Positions 9,398 to 22,958 are shown, counted from the stretch's first letter. The stretch is DNA of 64,000 nucleotides from Viridibacillus arenosi (GCF_001955655.1 NZ_MSPW01000006.1:175322-239321); one strand, 5' to 3'. A program made the numbers and translations. Notes: generated from the letters alone by a model not told the origin.

Positions 9398-9416
9398 AAT
9401 ATATAAATTATATATT
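9398..9416. promoter_or_regulatory. Predicted GltC operator, box II
   Basis: AATATATAAATTATATATT is a perfect 9-1-9 palindrome centred at 9407, 21 bases (two helical turns) from box I and touching the gltA -35 region. That is where the activation site of a LysR regulator is expected. It is AT-only, so part of the symmetry could be composition. Confidence 0.5.
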
Positions 9417-9443
9417 GTTTATATCAATTTGAAAAACTAAAAT
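9415..9443 (+). promoter_or_regulatory. Predicted gltA promoter
   Basis: TTGTTT at 9415-9420 and TAAAAT at 9438-9443, 17 bases apart. The weak -35 fits an activator-dependent promoter, with the two operator palindromes just upstream. Confidence 0.6.
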
Positions 9444-9483
9444 AAATTTAAGTCACTTTTTAAGTGAAGAGGGAGGGATTTAC

Positions 9484-12400
9484 ATGACATTTCATCAACT
9501 TCCAACAGCACAGGGATTATACTCCCCACAATTTGAGCATGATGCCTGTGGTATTGGTTTATATGCTCATTTAAAAGGTAAAGCCACACATGACATCGTA
9601 ATGAAGGGGTTAGAAATGCTGTGCCGTTTGGATCATCGTGCAGGGCGAGGTAGTGACGGCAAAACGGGTGATGGGGCAGGATTAATGGTCCGAATTCCGG
9701 ATGCATTTTTCAGAGCGATTTGTACTGAGTGGACTTTACCTGATCAAGGACGCTACGGTGTCGGGATGTTATTTTTCACTCAAGATAATACTGAACGACA
9801 AGATATAGAGAATAAGATGAATGCATTGATTGCTGAGGAAGGCCAAGAGTTATTAGGCTGGAGGACAGTACCAATCAACACAGATCCTTTAAGTGACACT
9901 GCTAAGGAAACAGCGCCAGTTGTACGCCAAGTGTTTATTAAAGCGGCTAATGTCAGTAATTCCCTCGCCTTCGAGCGTAAGTTGTATCTAGTTCGTAAGC
10001 AAACAGAGCACTGGGCAACAAAAAATGACAAAAAGTTTTATTGTGCAAGTTTTTCGAGCCAAACAATGGTTTTTAAAGGATTACTGACACCTCAAGAGGT
10101 GGATGAATTTTACATGGATTTGCAAGATGAGCGATTTGCATCGGCATTTTCATTAGTTCATTCACGTTACAGCACGAATACATTCCCAAGCTGGGAACGT
10201 GCACATCCGAATCGCTACATTATTCACAATGGTGAAATTAATACATTACGTGGCAATATTAACTGGATGAAAGCACGTGAACAACAATTTGTTTCAGAAG
10301 CATTTGGGGATGATTTAGAAAAGCTTTTACCGATTGTTGACCAAAGTGGTAGTGATTCATCAATGCTTGATAACGCTTTTGAGTTTTTCGTTTTAGCAGG
10401 GCGCACGCCGGCTCATACGGCAATGATGATGATACCGGAACCTTGGACTGAGAATCCGCATATTTCAGAAGAGAAAAAAGCGTTTTATGCGTACCATAGC
10501 TGTTTAATGGAACCTTGGGATGGGCCAACAGCGATTTGCTTTACTGATGGTAAACAAATTGGTGCGATTTTGGATCGTAATGGTTTACGACCAGCACGCT
10601 ATTATGTCACAAAGGACGACTACATCATTTTCTCATCAGAAGTTGGTGTAGTGGATATAGAGGAAGAAAATATTGCTTACAAAGAACGTTTAAGCCCGGG
10701 GAAAATGTTGCTTGTTGATTTAGAACAAGGACGGATTATTTCAGATGAAGAATTAAAATCAGATATGGCAGGGGAAAAGCCATACGCACAATGGTTAGAA
10801 GAAAACCTTGTGACTGTGAAGACGAAAGAAGATCAACCTGAGGACATGATGGATTTACTATTCCGTCAAAAGGTCAATGGTTACACTTACGAAGATATTC
10901 ACAAATATATCGTACCAATGGTAGCTGAGGGGAAAGACCCCCTTGGCTCAATGGGGAATGATACACCGCTAGCGGTATTATCAGATCGCCCACAATCATT
11001 ATTTAATTATTTTAAACAGCTTTTTGCACAAGTGACAAATCCACCAATCGATTCGATTCGTGAGCATATTGTTACGTCTACAATGACGGTTTTAGGGGCA
11101 GAAGGTGACTTGCTACATCCAACAGAAAAAAATAGCCGTCGAATTTTTTTAGAAACGCCGGTCCTTACGAACAGTCAACTACAGCAATTAATAGTAAATG
11201 ATGATGAAAATTTCAAAAGTGCATTATTGCACCTTGATTTTTCAGAAGAATTAGAAAATGAATTGGCTAGATTAACAAAAGATGCAGATGAAGCGATTGC
11301 AAAAGGTGCTCAACTACTCGTGTTATCAGACCGACTTTTACATGCTGAGACACCGACTATACCAGTACTACTAGCTGCTAGCTGTTTACATCAATATTTA
11401 GTGGAAACGGGAAATCGTACAAAGGTGAGTATTATTGTAGAGTCTGCTGAAGTACGTGAAGTGCATCACTTTGCAACTTTAATCGGCTACGGTGTAGATG
11501 CTATTAATCCGTATTTAGCATTTGCTTCAATTTATCAAGCGATTAAAGATGATCATCTGTCACAAACATATGATGAGGCTGTTGCCAAATATACAAAAGC
11601 TATTGCAGATGGTGTTGTTAAAGTTATGTCTAAGATGGGCATTTCAACTGTTCAGAGTTACCGTGGTGCTCAAGTCTTTGAAGCGGTAGGTATTAGTAAA
11701 GAAGTTATTGCTAAATATTTCACAGGAACAGCTTCACAATTAAGCGGCATTGATTTAGAAACAATCGGTAAAGAGGCACTTCGTAAGCATACTGAAGCAG
11801 TGAACTCTACTGAGCAAGTGTTGCAATCGGGCAGTGATTTCCAGTGGAGAAGCACGGGTGAGCATCATGCCTTTAATCCGAAAACGATCCATACATTGCA
11901 ATGGGCAGCACGTAAAGGGGATATCGGTCTTTACAGACAATATGCTGAAATGGCAAATGAAGAGCGAATTGGTTTCTTGCGTAATTTATTTGCATTCAAA
12001 AAAGCACAACGACGTATTCCTATAGAAGAGGTAGAATCTGTTGCATCAATAGTAAAACGCTTTAAAACAGGTGCCATGTCATTTGGGTCATTAAGTCAGG
12101 AAGCGCATGAAACATTAGCTATTGCGATGAACAGATTGGGCGGTAGAAGTAACAGTGGAGAAGGGGGGGAACACCCTAGCCGTTATGAGATTGATGCTAA
12201 TGGAGATAATCGTCGAAGTGCAATTAAACAAATTGCTTCAGGTCGTTTTGGTGTGAAAAGCCATTACTTAGTGAATGCAGATGAGTTGCAAATTAAAATG
12301 GCACAAGGGGCAAAGCCTGGTGAGGGTGGTCAGTTACCTGGCAACAAAGTATACCCATGGGTAGCTGATGTTCGTGGTTCAACTACAGGTGTTGGATTAA

Positions 12401-14007
12401 TCTCGCCTCCACCACATCATGATATCTACTCTATTGAAGATATGGCTGAGTTGATTCATGATTTGAAAAACGCTAATCGTCATGCACGTATTAGTGTGAA
12501 ACTTGTTTCAAAAGCTGGGGTTGGTACCATTGCCGCTGGTGTTGCGAAAGGTGCAGCTGACGTAATTGTTGTTAGTGGATATGACGGTGGTACAGGAGCT
12601 TCACCAAAAACGAGCATTAAGCATACCGGATTACCATGGGAGCTTGGTCTTGCGGAGGCGCATCAAACGCTGATGTTAAATGGACTACGTGATCGCGTCA
12701 TTTTAGAAACGGATGGTAAATTGATGACAGGAAAAGACGTCGTGATGGCGGCTTTACTCGGAGCTGAAGAATATGGTTTTGCAACAGCCCCATTAATCGT
12801 TCTTGGTTGTGTAATGATGAGAGCGTGTCATTTAGATACATGCCCAGTTGGGGTAGCTACTCAAAATCCTGAGTTAAGAGCGAAATTCATGGGGAATGCG
12901 GATCACGTCGTAAATTTCATGCAATTTGTTGCTGAAGAAGTACGAGAACATATGTCTATGCTCGGTTTCCGTTCAATGGATGAGATGATTGGTCGCACAG
13001 ATGTTTTAGAAATTAGTGACCGAGCTATGAATCATTGGAAAGCAAGCCAATTAGATCTTTCAGCTTTATTATATCAACCTAAAGGACCTCGTACTCAGCA
13101 AGTGATGCAAGATCATAAAATTGAAGAATCTCTTGATATGCGTGAAATTCTTGGCGCGGTTGAGAAAGCAATAATGGATGAAAGTCCTATTAAACTGCAC
13201 TATCCGATTAAAAACACAGACCGAGTTGTTGGCACTATTATCGGGAGTGAAATATCCAAACGTTATGGTGAAAGAGGTTTAGTTGACGATACAATTTCAC
13301 TTCAATTCACGGGTTCAGCAGGGCAAAGTTTTGGTGCGTTTATTCCTAGAGGAATGTCTATGTATGTAAATGGCGATGCGAATGATTACTTCGGTAAAGG
13401 GTTATCAGGAGGGAAAGTTGTCGTTTCCGCACCAATAAAAGGCGATGTTGAGAAGAACGTCATTGCCGGAAACGTTTGTTTATACGGCGCTACGAGTGGT
13501 AAAGCATTTATCAATGGCCGTGCAGGAGAACGTTTTGCAGTCCGTAATAGTGGTGCGGATATCGTTGTTGAAGGAATAGGAGATCATGGTTGTGAGTACA
13601 TGACAGGAGGCCATGTTGTTATTTTAGGTGATGTAGGTAAGAACTTTGGTGCTGGTATGTCCGGTGGTATTGCGTACGTATTAGTAGAAGATGAAAAATC
13701 TTTCAAAGAAAAGTGCAACATGGAAATGATAGGATTTGAAGATTTAGAAAATGAGGAAGAAACTAAATTTGTCCGCGCATTAATTGAAGAACATATTTTG
13801 AACACAGATAGTTCAAAAGCTAAAACGCTCTTAATTGATTGGACGCAGTCAGTTGTTAAATTCTTAAAAGTTGTTCCAGCAGACTACAAGAAAATGATTG
13901 ATCGTATTAGTGATTTCAAGGATGAAGGTTTATCTGCTGATGATGCAGCGATGAAAGCATTTTTAGCTACTTCTAAAAAAAAGGAAGTAGTGCTTTCCAA
14001 TAAATAG
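9484..14007 (+). CDS. gltA: Glutamate synthase (NADPH) large subunit
   Basis: A 1507-residue large subunit of glutamate synthase, which makes two glutamates from glutamine and 2-oxoglutarate. A short N-terminal propeptide precedes the nucleophilic Cys22 (HDACGIG) of the class-II glutamine amidotransferase domain. Then come the central domain, the FMN-binding synthase domain (around GGEHPSRYEIDANG and GYDGGTGASP), the [3Fe-4S] cysteine cluster CVMMRACHLDTCPVG and the C-terminal beta-helix glutamate-synthase domain with repeated G-rich segments. The start follows AGAGGGAGGG. It is followed by gltB after 17 bases. This is the Bacillus name; Escherichia coli calls the large subunit gltB. Confidence 0.97.
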   Translation: MTFHQLPTAQGLYSPQFEHDACGIGLYAHLKGKATHDIVMKGLEMLCRLDHRAGRGSDGKTGDGAGLMVRIPDAFFRAICTEWTLPDQGRYGVGMLFFTQDNTERQDIENKMNALIAEEGQELLGWRTVPINTDPLSDTAKETAPVVRQVFIKAANVSNSLAFERKLYLVRKQTEHWATKNDKKFYCASFSSQTMVFKGLLTPQEVDEFYMDLQDERFASAFSLVHSRYSTNTFPSWERAHPNRYIIHNGEINTLRGNINWMKAREQQFVSEAFGDDLEKLLPIVDQSGSDSSMLDNAFEFFVLAGRTPAHTAMMMIPEPWTENPHISEEKKAFYAYHSCLMEPWDGPTAICFTDGKQIGAILDRNGLRPARYYVTKDDYIIFSSEVGVVDIEEENIAYKERLSPGKMLLVDLEQGRIISDEELKSDMAGEKPYAQWLEENLVTVKTKEDQPEDMMDLLFRQKVNGYTYEDIHKYIVPMVAEGKDPLGSMGNDTPLAVLSDRPQSLFNYFKQLFAQVTNPPIDSIREHIVTSTMTVLGAEGDLLHPTEKNSRRIFLETPVLTNSQLQQLIVNDDENFKSALLHLDFSEELENELARLTKDADEAIAKGAQLLVLSDRLLHAETPTIPVLLAASCLHQYLVETGNRTKVSIIVESAEVREVHHFATLIGYGVDAINPYLAFASIYQAIKDDHLSQTYDEAVAKYTKAIADGVVKVMSKMGISTVQSYRGAQVFEAVGISKEVIAKYFTGTASQLSGIDLETIGKEALRKHTEAVNSTEQVLQSGSDFQWRSTGEHHAFNPKTIHTLQWAARKGDIGLYRQYAEMANEERIGFLRNLFAFKKAQRRIPIEEVESVASIVKRFKTGAMSFGSLSQEAHETLAIAMNRLGGRSNSGEGGEHPSRYEIDANGDNRRSAIKQIASGRFGVKSHYLVNADELQIKMAQGAKPGEGGQLPGNKVYPWVADVRGSTTGVGLISPPPHHDIYSIEDMAELIHDLKNANRHARISVKLVSKAGVGTIAAGVAKGAADVIVVSGYDGGTGASPKTSIKHTGLPWELGLAEAHQTLMLNGLRDRVILETDGKLMTGKDVVMAALLGAEEYGFATAPLIVLGCVMMRACHLDTCPVGVATQNPELRAKFMGNADHVVNFMQFVAEEVREHMSMLGFRSMDEMIGRTDVLEISDRAMNHWKASQLDLSALLYQPKGPRTQQVMQDHKIEESLDMREILGAVEKAIMDESPIKLHYPIKNTDRVVGTIIGSEISKRYGERGLVDDTISLQFTGSAGQSFGAFIPRGMSMYVNGDANDYFGKGLSGGKVVVSAPIKGDVEKNVIAGNVCLYGATSGKAFINGRAGERFAVRNSGADIVVEGIGDHGCEYMTGGHVVILGDVGKNFGAGMSGGIAYVLVEDEKSFKEKCNMEMIGFEDLENEEETKFVRALIEEHILNTDSSKAKTLLIDWTQSVVKFLKVVPADYKKMIDRISDFKDEGLSADDAAMKAFLATSKKKEVVLSNK

Positions 14008-14024
14008 CGGAGGAGGGGTTCTAG

Positions 14025-15503
14025 ATGGGGAAACCAACTGGATTTATGGAATATAGTCGAGAAAAGGCAAAAGAACAACCACCACTAGAGCGCATTAAGA
14101 ATTGGAAAGAATATGCTTCAAGATTAACCGATGAAGCTCTTCAAATCCAAGGTGCTAGATGTATGGATTGTGGGACACCTTTTTGTCATATGGGAATTGA
14201 GATTCGCGGTACAGCTGCAGGTTGTCCGATTAATAATGTTATCCCCGAGTGGAATGACTTAGTGTATAAAGGTAAATGGAAGGAAGCGTTAGAACGTTTA
14301 TTGCTTACAAATAACTTTCCGGAATTCACAGGACGCGTTTGCCCCGCGCCTTGTGAAGGTTCTTGTACATTAGCAATTACAGACCCAGCAGTTGCAATTA
14401 AAAGTATTGAACGAACTATTATAGATAAAGGGTTCGAAAATGGGTGGATTCAACCACGTATGCCTAAACTACGTACAGGTAAAAAAATTGCTGTCATTGG
14501 TTCAGGACCAGCAGGACTTGCTGCAGCGGATCAATTAAACCAATCGGGGCACTCGGTTACTATTTACGAGCGAGCTGACCGAGCTGGTGGCTTACTTATG
14601 TACGGAATTCCGAATATGAAGCTCGAAAAAGATGTTGTAGAACGCAGAATTCAATTGTTAATGGAAGAAGGCATAGAGTTTGTATTAAATACCGAAGTAG
14701 GTAAGGATATTACGGCTGAACAGTTAAAAGCCGAGTATGATGCAATCATCCTGTGTACAGGGGCAACTAAACAACGTGCGCTTTATATGAAAGGAAGCGA
14801 CTCAGAAGGGGTTCATTTAGCAATGGACTATTTAACTTCAACATCTAAGAGTTTGCTAGATTCTAACTTTGAAGATGATAAGTATATTAATACAAAAGGT
14901 AAGGATGTCATTGTTATTGGTGGTGGTGATACAGGGGCTGACTGTGTAGCTACGGCAATTCGTCAAAATTGTAAAAGCATTGTACAATTCGGTAAACATC
15001 CTCAGTTACCAGTCAATCGAGCTGACGATAATTTATGGCCAACTGATCCTCATATTTATAAATTAGATTATGCCTATGCTGAAGCGGACGAAAAGTATGG
15101 TAAAGACCCTCGAGAATATTGCATCCAAACAAAGAAAATTGTGGCGGATAAAAAAGGTCATGTGAAAGAATTACACACAATCCAAATGAATAAAGTTATT
15201 AATGATGAAGGGTACGCTTATTTTGAAGAAGTACCTGGTACTGAAAGGGTATGGCCTGCACAACATGTATTCGTTGCAATCGGCTTTGAAGGTGTGGAGC
15301 ACGCTTTACCAGAACAATTTGGAGTTAAAATAACGAATAACAAAATTGCGTCAGTCGGGAAAAAATATGCTACTAATGTAAATGGTGTTTTTACAGCAGG
15401 TGATGCCCGTAAAGGTCAAAGTTTAATCGTATGGGCGATTAAAGAAGGTCGTGGTGTAGCAGAAACTGTCGATGCATATTTGACAGAATACGCTTCCTTA
15501 TAA
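14025..15503 (+). CDS. gltB: Glutamate synthase (NADPH) small subunit
   Basis: A 492-residue small subunit that takes electrons from NADPH through FAD and two [4Fe-4S] clusters to the large subunit. Visible are the N-terminal cysteine clusters (ARCMDCGTPFCHMG and GRVCPAPCEGSC), the FAD-binding GSGPAGLAAA and the NAD(P)H-binding GGGDTGADC. It starts after GGAGGAGG, 17 bases after gltA, and is followed by a terminator at 15517. Confidence 0.97.
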   Translation: MGKPTGFMEYSREKAKEQPPLERIKNWKEYASRLTDEALQIQGARCMDCGTPFCHMGIEIRGTAAGCPINNVIPEWNDLVYKGKWKEALERLLLTNNFPEFTGRVCPAPCEGSCTLAITDPAVAIKSIERTIIDKGFENGWIQPRMPKLRTGKKIAVIGSGPAGLAAADQLNQSGHSVTIYERADRAGGLLMYGIPNMKLEKDVVERRIQLLMEEGIEFVLNTEVGKDITAEQLKAEYDAIILCTGATKQRALYMKGSDSEGVHLAMDYLTSTSKSLLDSNFEDDKYINTKGKDVIVIGGGDTGADCVATAIRQNCKSIVQFGKHPQLPVNRADDNLWPTDPHIYKLDYAYAEADEKYGKDPREYCIQTKKIVADKKGHVKELHTIQMNKVINDEGYAYFEEVPGTERVWPAQHVFVAIGFEGVEHALPEQFGVKITNNKIASVGKKYATNVNGVFTAGDARKGQSLIVWAIKEGRGVAETVDAYLTEYASL

Positions 15504-15516
15504 GTAAAGAATGTCT

Positions 15517-15544
15517 AAAAAGCCTGTACAGCAGGCTTTTTTTT
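15517..15544 (+). terminator. Terminator of the gltAB operon
   Basis: AAAAGCCTG tacag CAGGCTTTT hairpin with an eight-base T run. Confidence 0.9.
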
Positions 15545-15891
15545 ATGGAGAAAAAATGGTGTGTTGGTATAAAATAGTAAGAAAAGGATAATATTTGTAT
15601 AATGGAGATGTTTGAAAATACATTAATTTTCAGAAAAATAAGGTTATCACTACACTGGGAGTGAAATCGATTCTCAATTAGAGTATCTGTATTGAAAATG
15701 AATTAATTTTTTACAAATAGCAAAGAATTGCTAGAATAGTTGATATAAAGCTAGTGGATATCTACTGTTTAAAGGGGAAGTGAGAATAATTTTCAAAAGA
15801 TTTGCAAGCCACTTCTTTTTCAGTTAAGATTAGAATGATATTAAATTAGAAATGGGAAACCATTCATTGAACTTTAAATGGAGGTAATGAA
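15545..15891 (+). promoter_or_regulatory. Leader region of the suf operon
   Basis: A gene-free stretch between gltB and sufC. A likely promoter is TTTACA at 15710-15715 and TAGAAT at 15732-15737, 16 bases apart, giving a leader of roughly 150 bases. Inside it, GAAGTG (15777-15782) can pair with CACTTC (15810-15815), which is followed directly by TTTTT, so the leader has a terminator-like hairpin upstream of the sufC ribosome-binding site ATGGAGG. No ORF with a ribosome-binding site is seen. Confidence 0.5.
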
Positions 15892-16674
15892 ATGTCAACA
15901 TTAGTAATCACAGATCTTCATGTCGAAATTGACGGAAAAGAGATTTTAAAGGGTGTAAATTTAACACTTAATACAAACGAAATCCATGCTATCATGGGTC
16001 CAAATGGTACGGGTAAATCTACTTTAGCTTCTGCTATTATGGGTCACCCAAAATATGAAGTAACTTCAGGTTCAATCATGCTAGATGGTGAAGACGTACT
16101 TGATATGGAAGTAGACGAACGCGCAAAAGCGGGTCTTTTCCTTGGTATGCAATACCCATCAGAAATTTCTGGTGTAACAAACGCTGACTTCTTACGTTCT
16201 GCTATTAACGCACGTCGTGAAGAAGGTGACGAGATTTCATTGATGAAATTCATCCGTGAATTAGATAAAAAAATGGAATTCCTAGAAATGGATTTAGATA
16301 TGGCTCAACGCTACTTAAACGAAGGTTTCTCTGGCGGTGAGAAAAAGCGTAACGAAATTCTACAATTAATGATGATCAAACCTAAATTCGCTATTTTAGA
16401 CGAAATTGACTCTGGTCTTGATATTGATGCATTAAAAGTTGTTTCTAAAGGTATCAACGAAATGCGCGGCGAAGGCTTTGGCTGCTTAATGATCACTCAC
16501 TACCAACGTCTACTTAACTACATCACTCCAGATAAAGTACATGTTATGATGCAAGGTAAAGTTGTAAAATCGGGTGGAGCTGAATTAGCTCATAAACTTG
16601 AAGCTGAAGGTTATGACTGGATTAAACAAGAATTAGGTATTGAAGACGAAGAAACTGCTGAACAAGAAGCATAA
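15892..16674 (+). CDS. sufC: Fe-S assembly ATPase SufC
   Basis: A 260-residue ABC-type ATPase that drives conformational change of the SufB-SufC-SufD scaffold during Fe-S cluster assembly. Walker A GPNGTGKST lies at residues 36-44, the family-typical signature FSGGEKKR near residue 145, and Walker B ends ILDEIDSGLD. There is no membrane domain, as expected. It is first in the sufCDSUB operon, with a strong AATGGAGG site. Confidence 0.97.
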   Translation: MSTLVITDLHVEIDGKEILKGVNLTLNTNEIHAIMGPNGTGKSTLASAIMGHPKYEVTSGSIMLDGEDVLDMEVDERAKAGLFLGMQYPSEISGVTNADFLRSAINARREEGDEISLMKFIRELDKKMEFLEMDLDMAQRYLNEGFSGGEKKRNEILQLMMIKPKFAILDEIDSGLDIDALKVVSKGINEMRGEGFGCLMITHYQRLLNYITPDKVHVMMQGKVVKSGGAELAHKLEAEGYDWIKQELGIEDEETAEQEA

Positions 16675-16691
16675 GAAGGAGGACGAGCAGA

Positions 16692-19661
<2,970 letters not shown>

Positions 19662-19690
19662 ATTATTGAACTCTGAACGGAGGAGAAACG

Positions 19691-21088
19691 ATGGCTAAAA
19701 AAATGCCTGAAATTGGCGATTACAAGTATGGGTTCCATGACAAGGACGTATCTATTTTCCGTTCAAAACGTGGATTAACTGCTGATATCGTTAAAGAAAT
19801 TTCTAAAATGAAAAACGAGCCTCAATGGATGTTAGATTTCCGTCTAAAATCACTTGAGATTTTCTATGAAAAACCAATGCCTCAATGGGGTGGTGATCTT
19901 TCTGAGTTAAACTTCGATGAGATTACGTATTATGTAAAACCTTCAGAAGCAACTCAAAAATCTTGGGATGAAGTACCAGCTGAAATCAAAGAAACATTTG
20001 ATAAGCTTGGTATTCCTGAAGCAGAACAAAAATACCTTGCGGGTGTTTCTGCACAATATGAATCTGAAGTTGTTTACCATAACATGAAGGAAGAACTTGA
20101 AGACATGGGCGTTGTGTTTAAAGACACAGACTCAGCACTTCGTGAAAACGAAGAACTTTTCAGAGAGTACTTCGGTAAAACAATTCCACCACAAGACAAC
20201 AAATTCTCTGCATTAAACTCAGCAGTATGGTCTGGTGGTTCGTTCATCTATGTACCAAAAGGTGTTAAACTTGAAACACCTCTACAAGCGTACTTCCGTA
20301 TTAACTCTGAAAACATGGGTCAATTCGAACGTACATTGATCATTGTTGATGAAGGTGCAAGTGTACACTACGTTGAAGGATGTACAGCTCCAGTTTATAC
20401 AACAAGCTCTCTACACAGTGCTGTTGTAGAAATCATCATCAAAAAAGACGCATATTGCCGTTATACAACGATTCAAAACTGGGCTAACAACGTTTATAAC
20501 CTAGTAACGAAACGTGCTGTATGTGATGCTAATGCTACAATGGAATGGATTGATGGTAACATCGGTTCTAAATTAACTATGAAATACCCAGCATGTATCC
20601 TTAAAGGTGAAGGTGCTCGTGGTATGACATTATCAATTGCCATTGCAGGTCGTGGACAAAACCAAGATACTGGTGCGAAAATGATTCACTTAGCACCAAA
20701 CACATCTTCTACAATCGTATCAAAATCCATTTCTAAACATGGTGGTAACGTAACATATCGCGGTATTGTTCGCTTTGGTAAAAAAGCAATCAACGCTCGT
20801 GCAAATATTGAATGCGATACTTTAATCATGGATAATGAATCGACTTCTGATACAATTCCATACAACGAAGTAATGAATGATCAAATCTCTTTAGAGCATG
20901 AAGCAAAAGTTTCAAAAGTATCTGAAGAGCAATTGTTCTACTTAATGAGCCGAGGTGTTTCTGAGCAAGAAGCTACTGAAATGATCGTAATGGGCTTCAT
21001 CGAGCCGTTCACTAAGGAACTTCCAATGGAATATGCTGTAGAAATGAACCGTCTAATCAAATTCGAAATGGAAGGCTCTATCGGTTAA
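19691..21088 (+). CDS. sufB: Fe-S assembly scaffold SufB
   Basis: A 465-residue main scaffold on which the nascent Fe-S cluster is built, together with SufC and SufD. It shows the SufBD core with [25 protein letters not shown] and the C-terminal conserved [11 protein letters not shown] segment. It starts after CGGAGGAG. It is the last gene of sufCDSUB, closed by a long hairpin. Confidence 0.97.
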   Translation: MAKKMPEIGDYKYGFHDKDVSIFRSKRGLTADIVKEISKMKNEPQWMLDFRLKSLEIFYEKPMPQWGGDLSELNFDEITYYVKPSEATQKSWDEVPAEIKETFDKLGIPEAEQKYLAGVSAQYESEVVYHNMKEELEDMGVVFKDTDSALRENEELFREYFGKTIPPQDNKFSALNSAVWSGGSFIYVPKGVKLETPLQAYFRINSENMGQFERTLIIVDEGASVHYVEGCTAPVYTTSSLHSAVVEIIIKKDAYCRYTTIQNWANNVYNLVTKRAVCDANATMEWIDGNIGSKLTMKYPACILKGEGARGMTLSIAIAGRGQNQDTGAKMIHLAPNTSSTIVSKSISKHGGNVTYRGIVRFGKKAINARANIECDTLIMDNESTSDTIPYNEVMNDQISLEHEAKVSKVSEEQLFYLMSRGVSEQEATEMIVMGFIEPFTKELPMEYAVEMNRLIKFEMEGSIG

Positions 21089-21102
21089 TTAGAGCTAACT
21101 AT

Positions 21103-21154
21103 AAAGCTTCGGCAACTCAATTTGGATTTCCAAATTAGTGCCGAAGCTTTTTTT
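21103..21154 (+). terminator. Terminator of the suf operon
   Basis: A lower stem AAAGCTTCGGCA / TGCCGAAGCTTT and an apical stem AATTTGG / CCAAATT, followed by a T run. This is an unusually long two-part hairpin. Confidence 0.9.
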
Positions 21155-21261
21155 ATACATTTAGAGAAGGTTTTTGTAATAGAAGGATGGGGTGAATCTG
21201 TTCTAACACAGTTGAATGTTATGCTATCATTAACTATATGTCTGTTAATGGGGGATATGAG

Positions 21262-22119
21262 ATGATACACATTGGTTTAACTGGATGGGGAGATCATCCA
21301 GATCTTTATAGTCCATTGTCTACAGCACGTAATAAATTATTTGATTACAGTGGACACTTTCCTGTTGTTGAAGTGGATACATCATTCTATTCTATTCCAT
21401 CTGAAGCTAATGTGCGGAAGTGGATTGCAGAAGTACCTGATCATTTTCAGTTTGTTGTAAAGGCTTATCAAGGTATGACAGGTCATTTGAGGCAGGATAA
21501 TCCTTATGAGACTAGGGAAGATATGTTTGAGGCATTTAAAGGTGCGATTACACCTTTTCAACAAGCAGGTAAGCTTGCAATGATATTAGTACAGTTCCCA
21601 CCGTGGTTTGACTGTCAATCAAAAAATGTTACTTATATTCGCTATGTGAAGCAACAATTAAAGAATTTTCCTATCGCAATTGAATTCCGAAATCGCACTT
21701 GGTATAGTGAAAAATTCTTGGATGGTACATTGAATTTTTTACGTCAAGAGGGTTTAATACATACAGTTTGTGATGAGCCACAGGCAGGAGAAGGGTCAGT
21801 TCCGCTAGTACCAAAGGCGACAAATGAACGTGTCCTTGTTCGTATTCACGGTCGTAATGTGCATGGCTGGCGTAATCCCGGAAATAATGAAGAATGGCGT
21901 AAAATTCGTTTTTTGTATAACTATAATGAAGAAGAATTAAAGGGACTACAAAAACATATTGTATCGTTACAACAGCAGGTAAAAGATGTGTTTGTATTAT
22001 TTAATAATAACTCAGGAAATGATGCAGCAAAAAATGCAAAACAACTGCAAAAAATGCTGGGAGTACAATATGAAGGATTATCTCCAAAACAATTAGATTT
22101 TTTTGAAGGAGAATCGTAA
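21262..22119 (+). CDS. yunF: DUF72 family protein (YunF)
   Basis: A 285-residue DUF72 (YecE-like) protein with a predicted TIM-barrel fold; conserved blocks such as EVDTSFYSIPS and an AIEFRNRTW segment are clear. The enzymatic role of the family is unknown. The ATG at 21262 after TGGGGGAT gives the family N-terminus MIHIGLTGWGDH; an upstream ATG at 21238 lacks a binding site. Its stop codon overlaps the next gene's ATG (TAATG). Confidence 0.85.
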   Translation: MIHIGLTGWGDHPDLYSPLSTARNKLFDYSGHFPVVEVDTSFYSIPSEANVRKWIAEVPDHFQFVVKAYQGMTGHLRQDNPYETREDMFEAFKGAITPFQQAGKLAMILVQFPPWFDCQSKNVTYIRYVKQQLKNFPIAIEFRNRTWYSEKFLDGTLNFLRQEGLIHTVCDEPQAGEGSVPLVPKATNERVLVRIHGRNVHGWRNPGNNEEWRKIRFLYNYNEEELKGLQKHIVSLQQQVKDVFVLFNNNSGNDAAKNAKQLQKMLGVQYEGLSPKQLDFFEGES

Positions 22120-22940
22120 TGGAATTTATATTAATTGCTGTAATTGGGCTATGTTCAGGTCTAGTTGGCGCTTTAGTAGGCCTAGGTGGAGGCGTGATAT
22201 TAGTACCAGCTACACTATTTGTAGGGCTCACACTCGGTTTAATCCCAGATATAACACCACAAAAAGTAGTAGGCTTATCTGTAGTTATGATGATTTTCAC
22301 TGGACTAGCATCTACTCTGTCATATATGAAATCTAAAACAGTTGATTATAAAAGTGGCGTAATTTTCTTTGCAGGGAGTATACCTGGGACGATTCTTGGT
22401 GCTTGGGTGAACAAAGGATTAGATTTGCCTTCATTTAATTTATACTTTGGTATTTTACTAATTATATTAGCGACAATCTTAATCGTGAAGGATAAATTAA
22501 AACCAGTAAAATGGTTTGTTGAGAATGGACTGAAGCGAACTTTTGTCGACCAGGAAGGTAAAAGTTTTGTTTATGGCTATCCGATTTGGTTTGCATTATT
22601 ATTAACTTTTGCAATTGGCTTTGCATCAGGGTTATTTGGGATTGGTGGAGGATCGATGATTGTTCCTGCAATGATATTATTATTCTTGTTCCCTCCCCAT
22701 GTGGCTGTGGCAACATCCATGTTCATGGTGTTTTTATCGTCTATCGTCAACTCAGCTAGCCATATTTATTTAGGAAATGTTCCATGGATGTATACGATTC
22801 CGGTAATTCCAGGGGCTTATATAGGGGCGAAAATAGGAGCAGCACTTAATAAGCGTATTAAATCAGATACATTAGTGCTCTTTTTACGAATAATTTTATT
22901 ACTTCTCGGAATCCGTTCAATCATAGATGGACTAATCTGA
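22119..22940 (+). CDS. yunE: TauE/SafE family membrane exporter (YunE-like)
   Basis: A 273-residue protein with about eight hydrophobic segments and the two pseudo-symmetric glycine-rich signatures of the TauE/SafE family: GALVGLGGGVILVPA near the N-terminus and GLFGIGGGSMIVPA in the second half. Family members export organosulfur anions such as sulfite or sulfoacetate; the substrate here cannot be deduced. It overlaps yunF by one base, in the yunF-yunE-yunD order of Bacillus. Confidence 0.88.
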   Translation: MEFILIAVIGLCSGLVGALVGLGGGVILVPATLFVGLTLGLIPDITPQKVVGLSVVMMIFTGLASTLSYMKSKTVDYKSGVIFFAGSIPGTILGAWVNKGLDLPSFNLYFGILLIILATILIVKDKLKPVKWFVENGLKRTFVDQEGKSFVYGYPIWFALLLTFAIGFASGLFGIGGGSMIVPAMILLFLFPPHVAVATSMFMVFLSSIVNSASHIYLGNVPWMYTIPVIPGAYIGAKIGAALNKRIKSDTLVLFLRIILLLLGIRSIIDGLI

Positions 22941-22958
22941 ATGTAAAGAGGGGATATT

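Noticed and set aside
11670..12025. Overlapping antisense and alternative-frame ORFs within gltA
   Set aside because: They sit wholly inside a strongly conserved gene and lack ribosome-binding sites.
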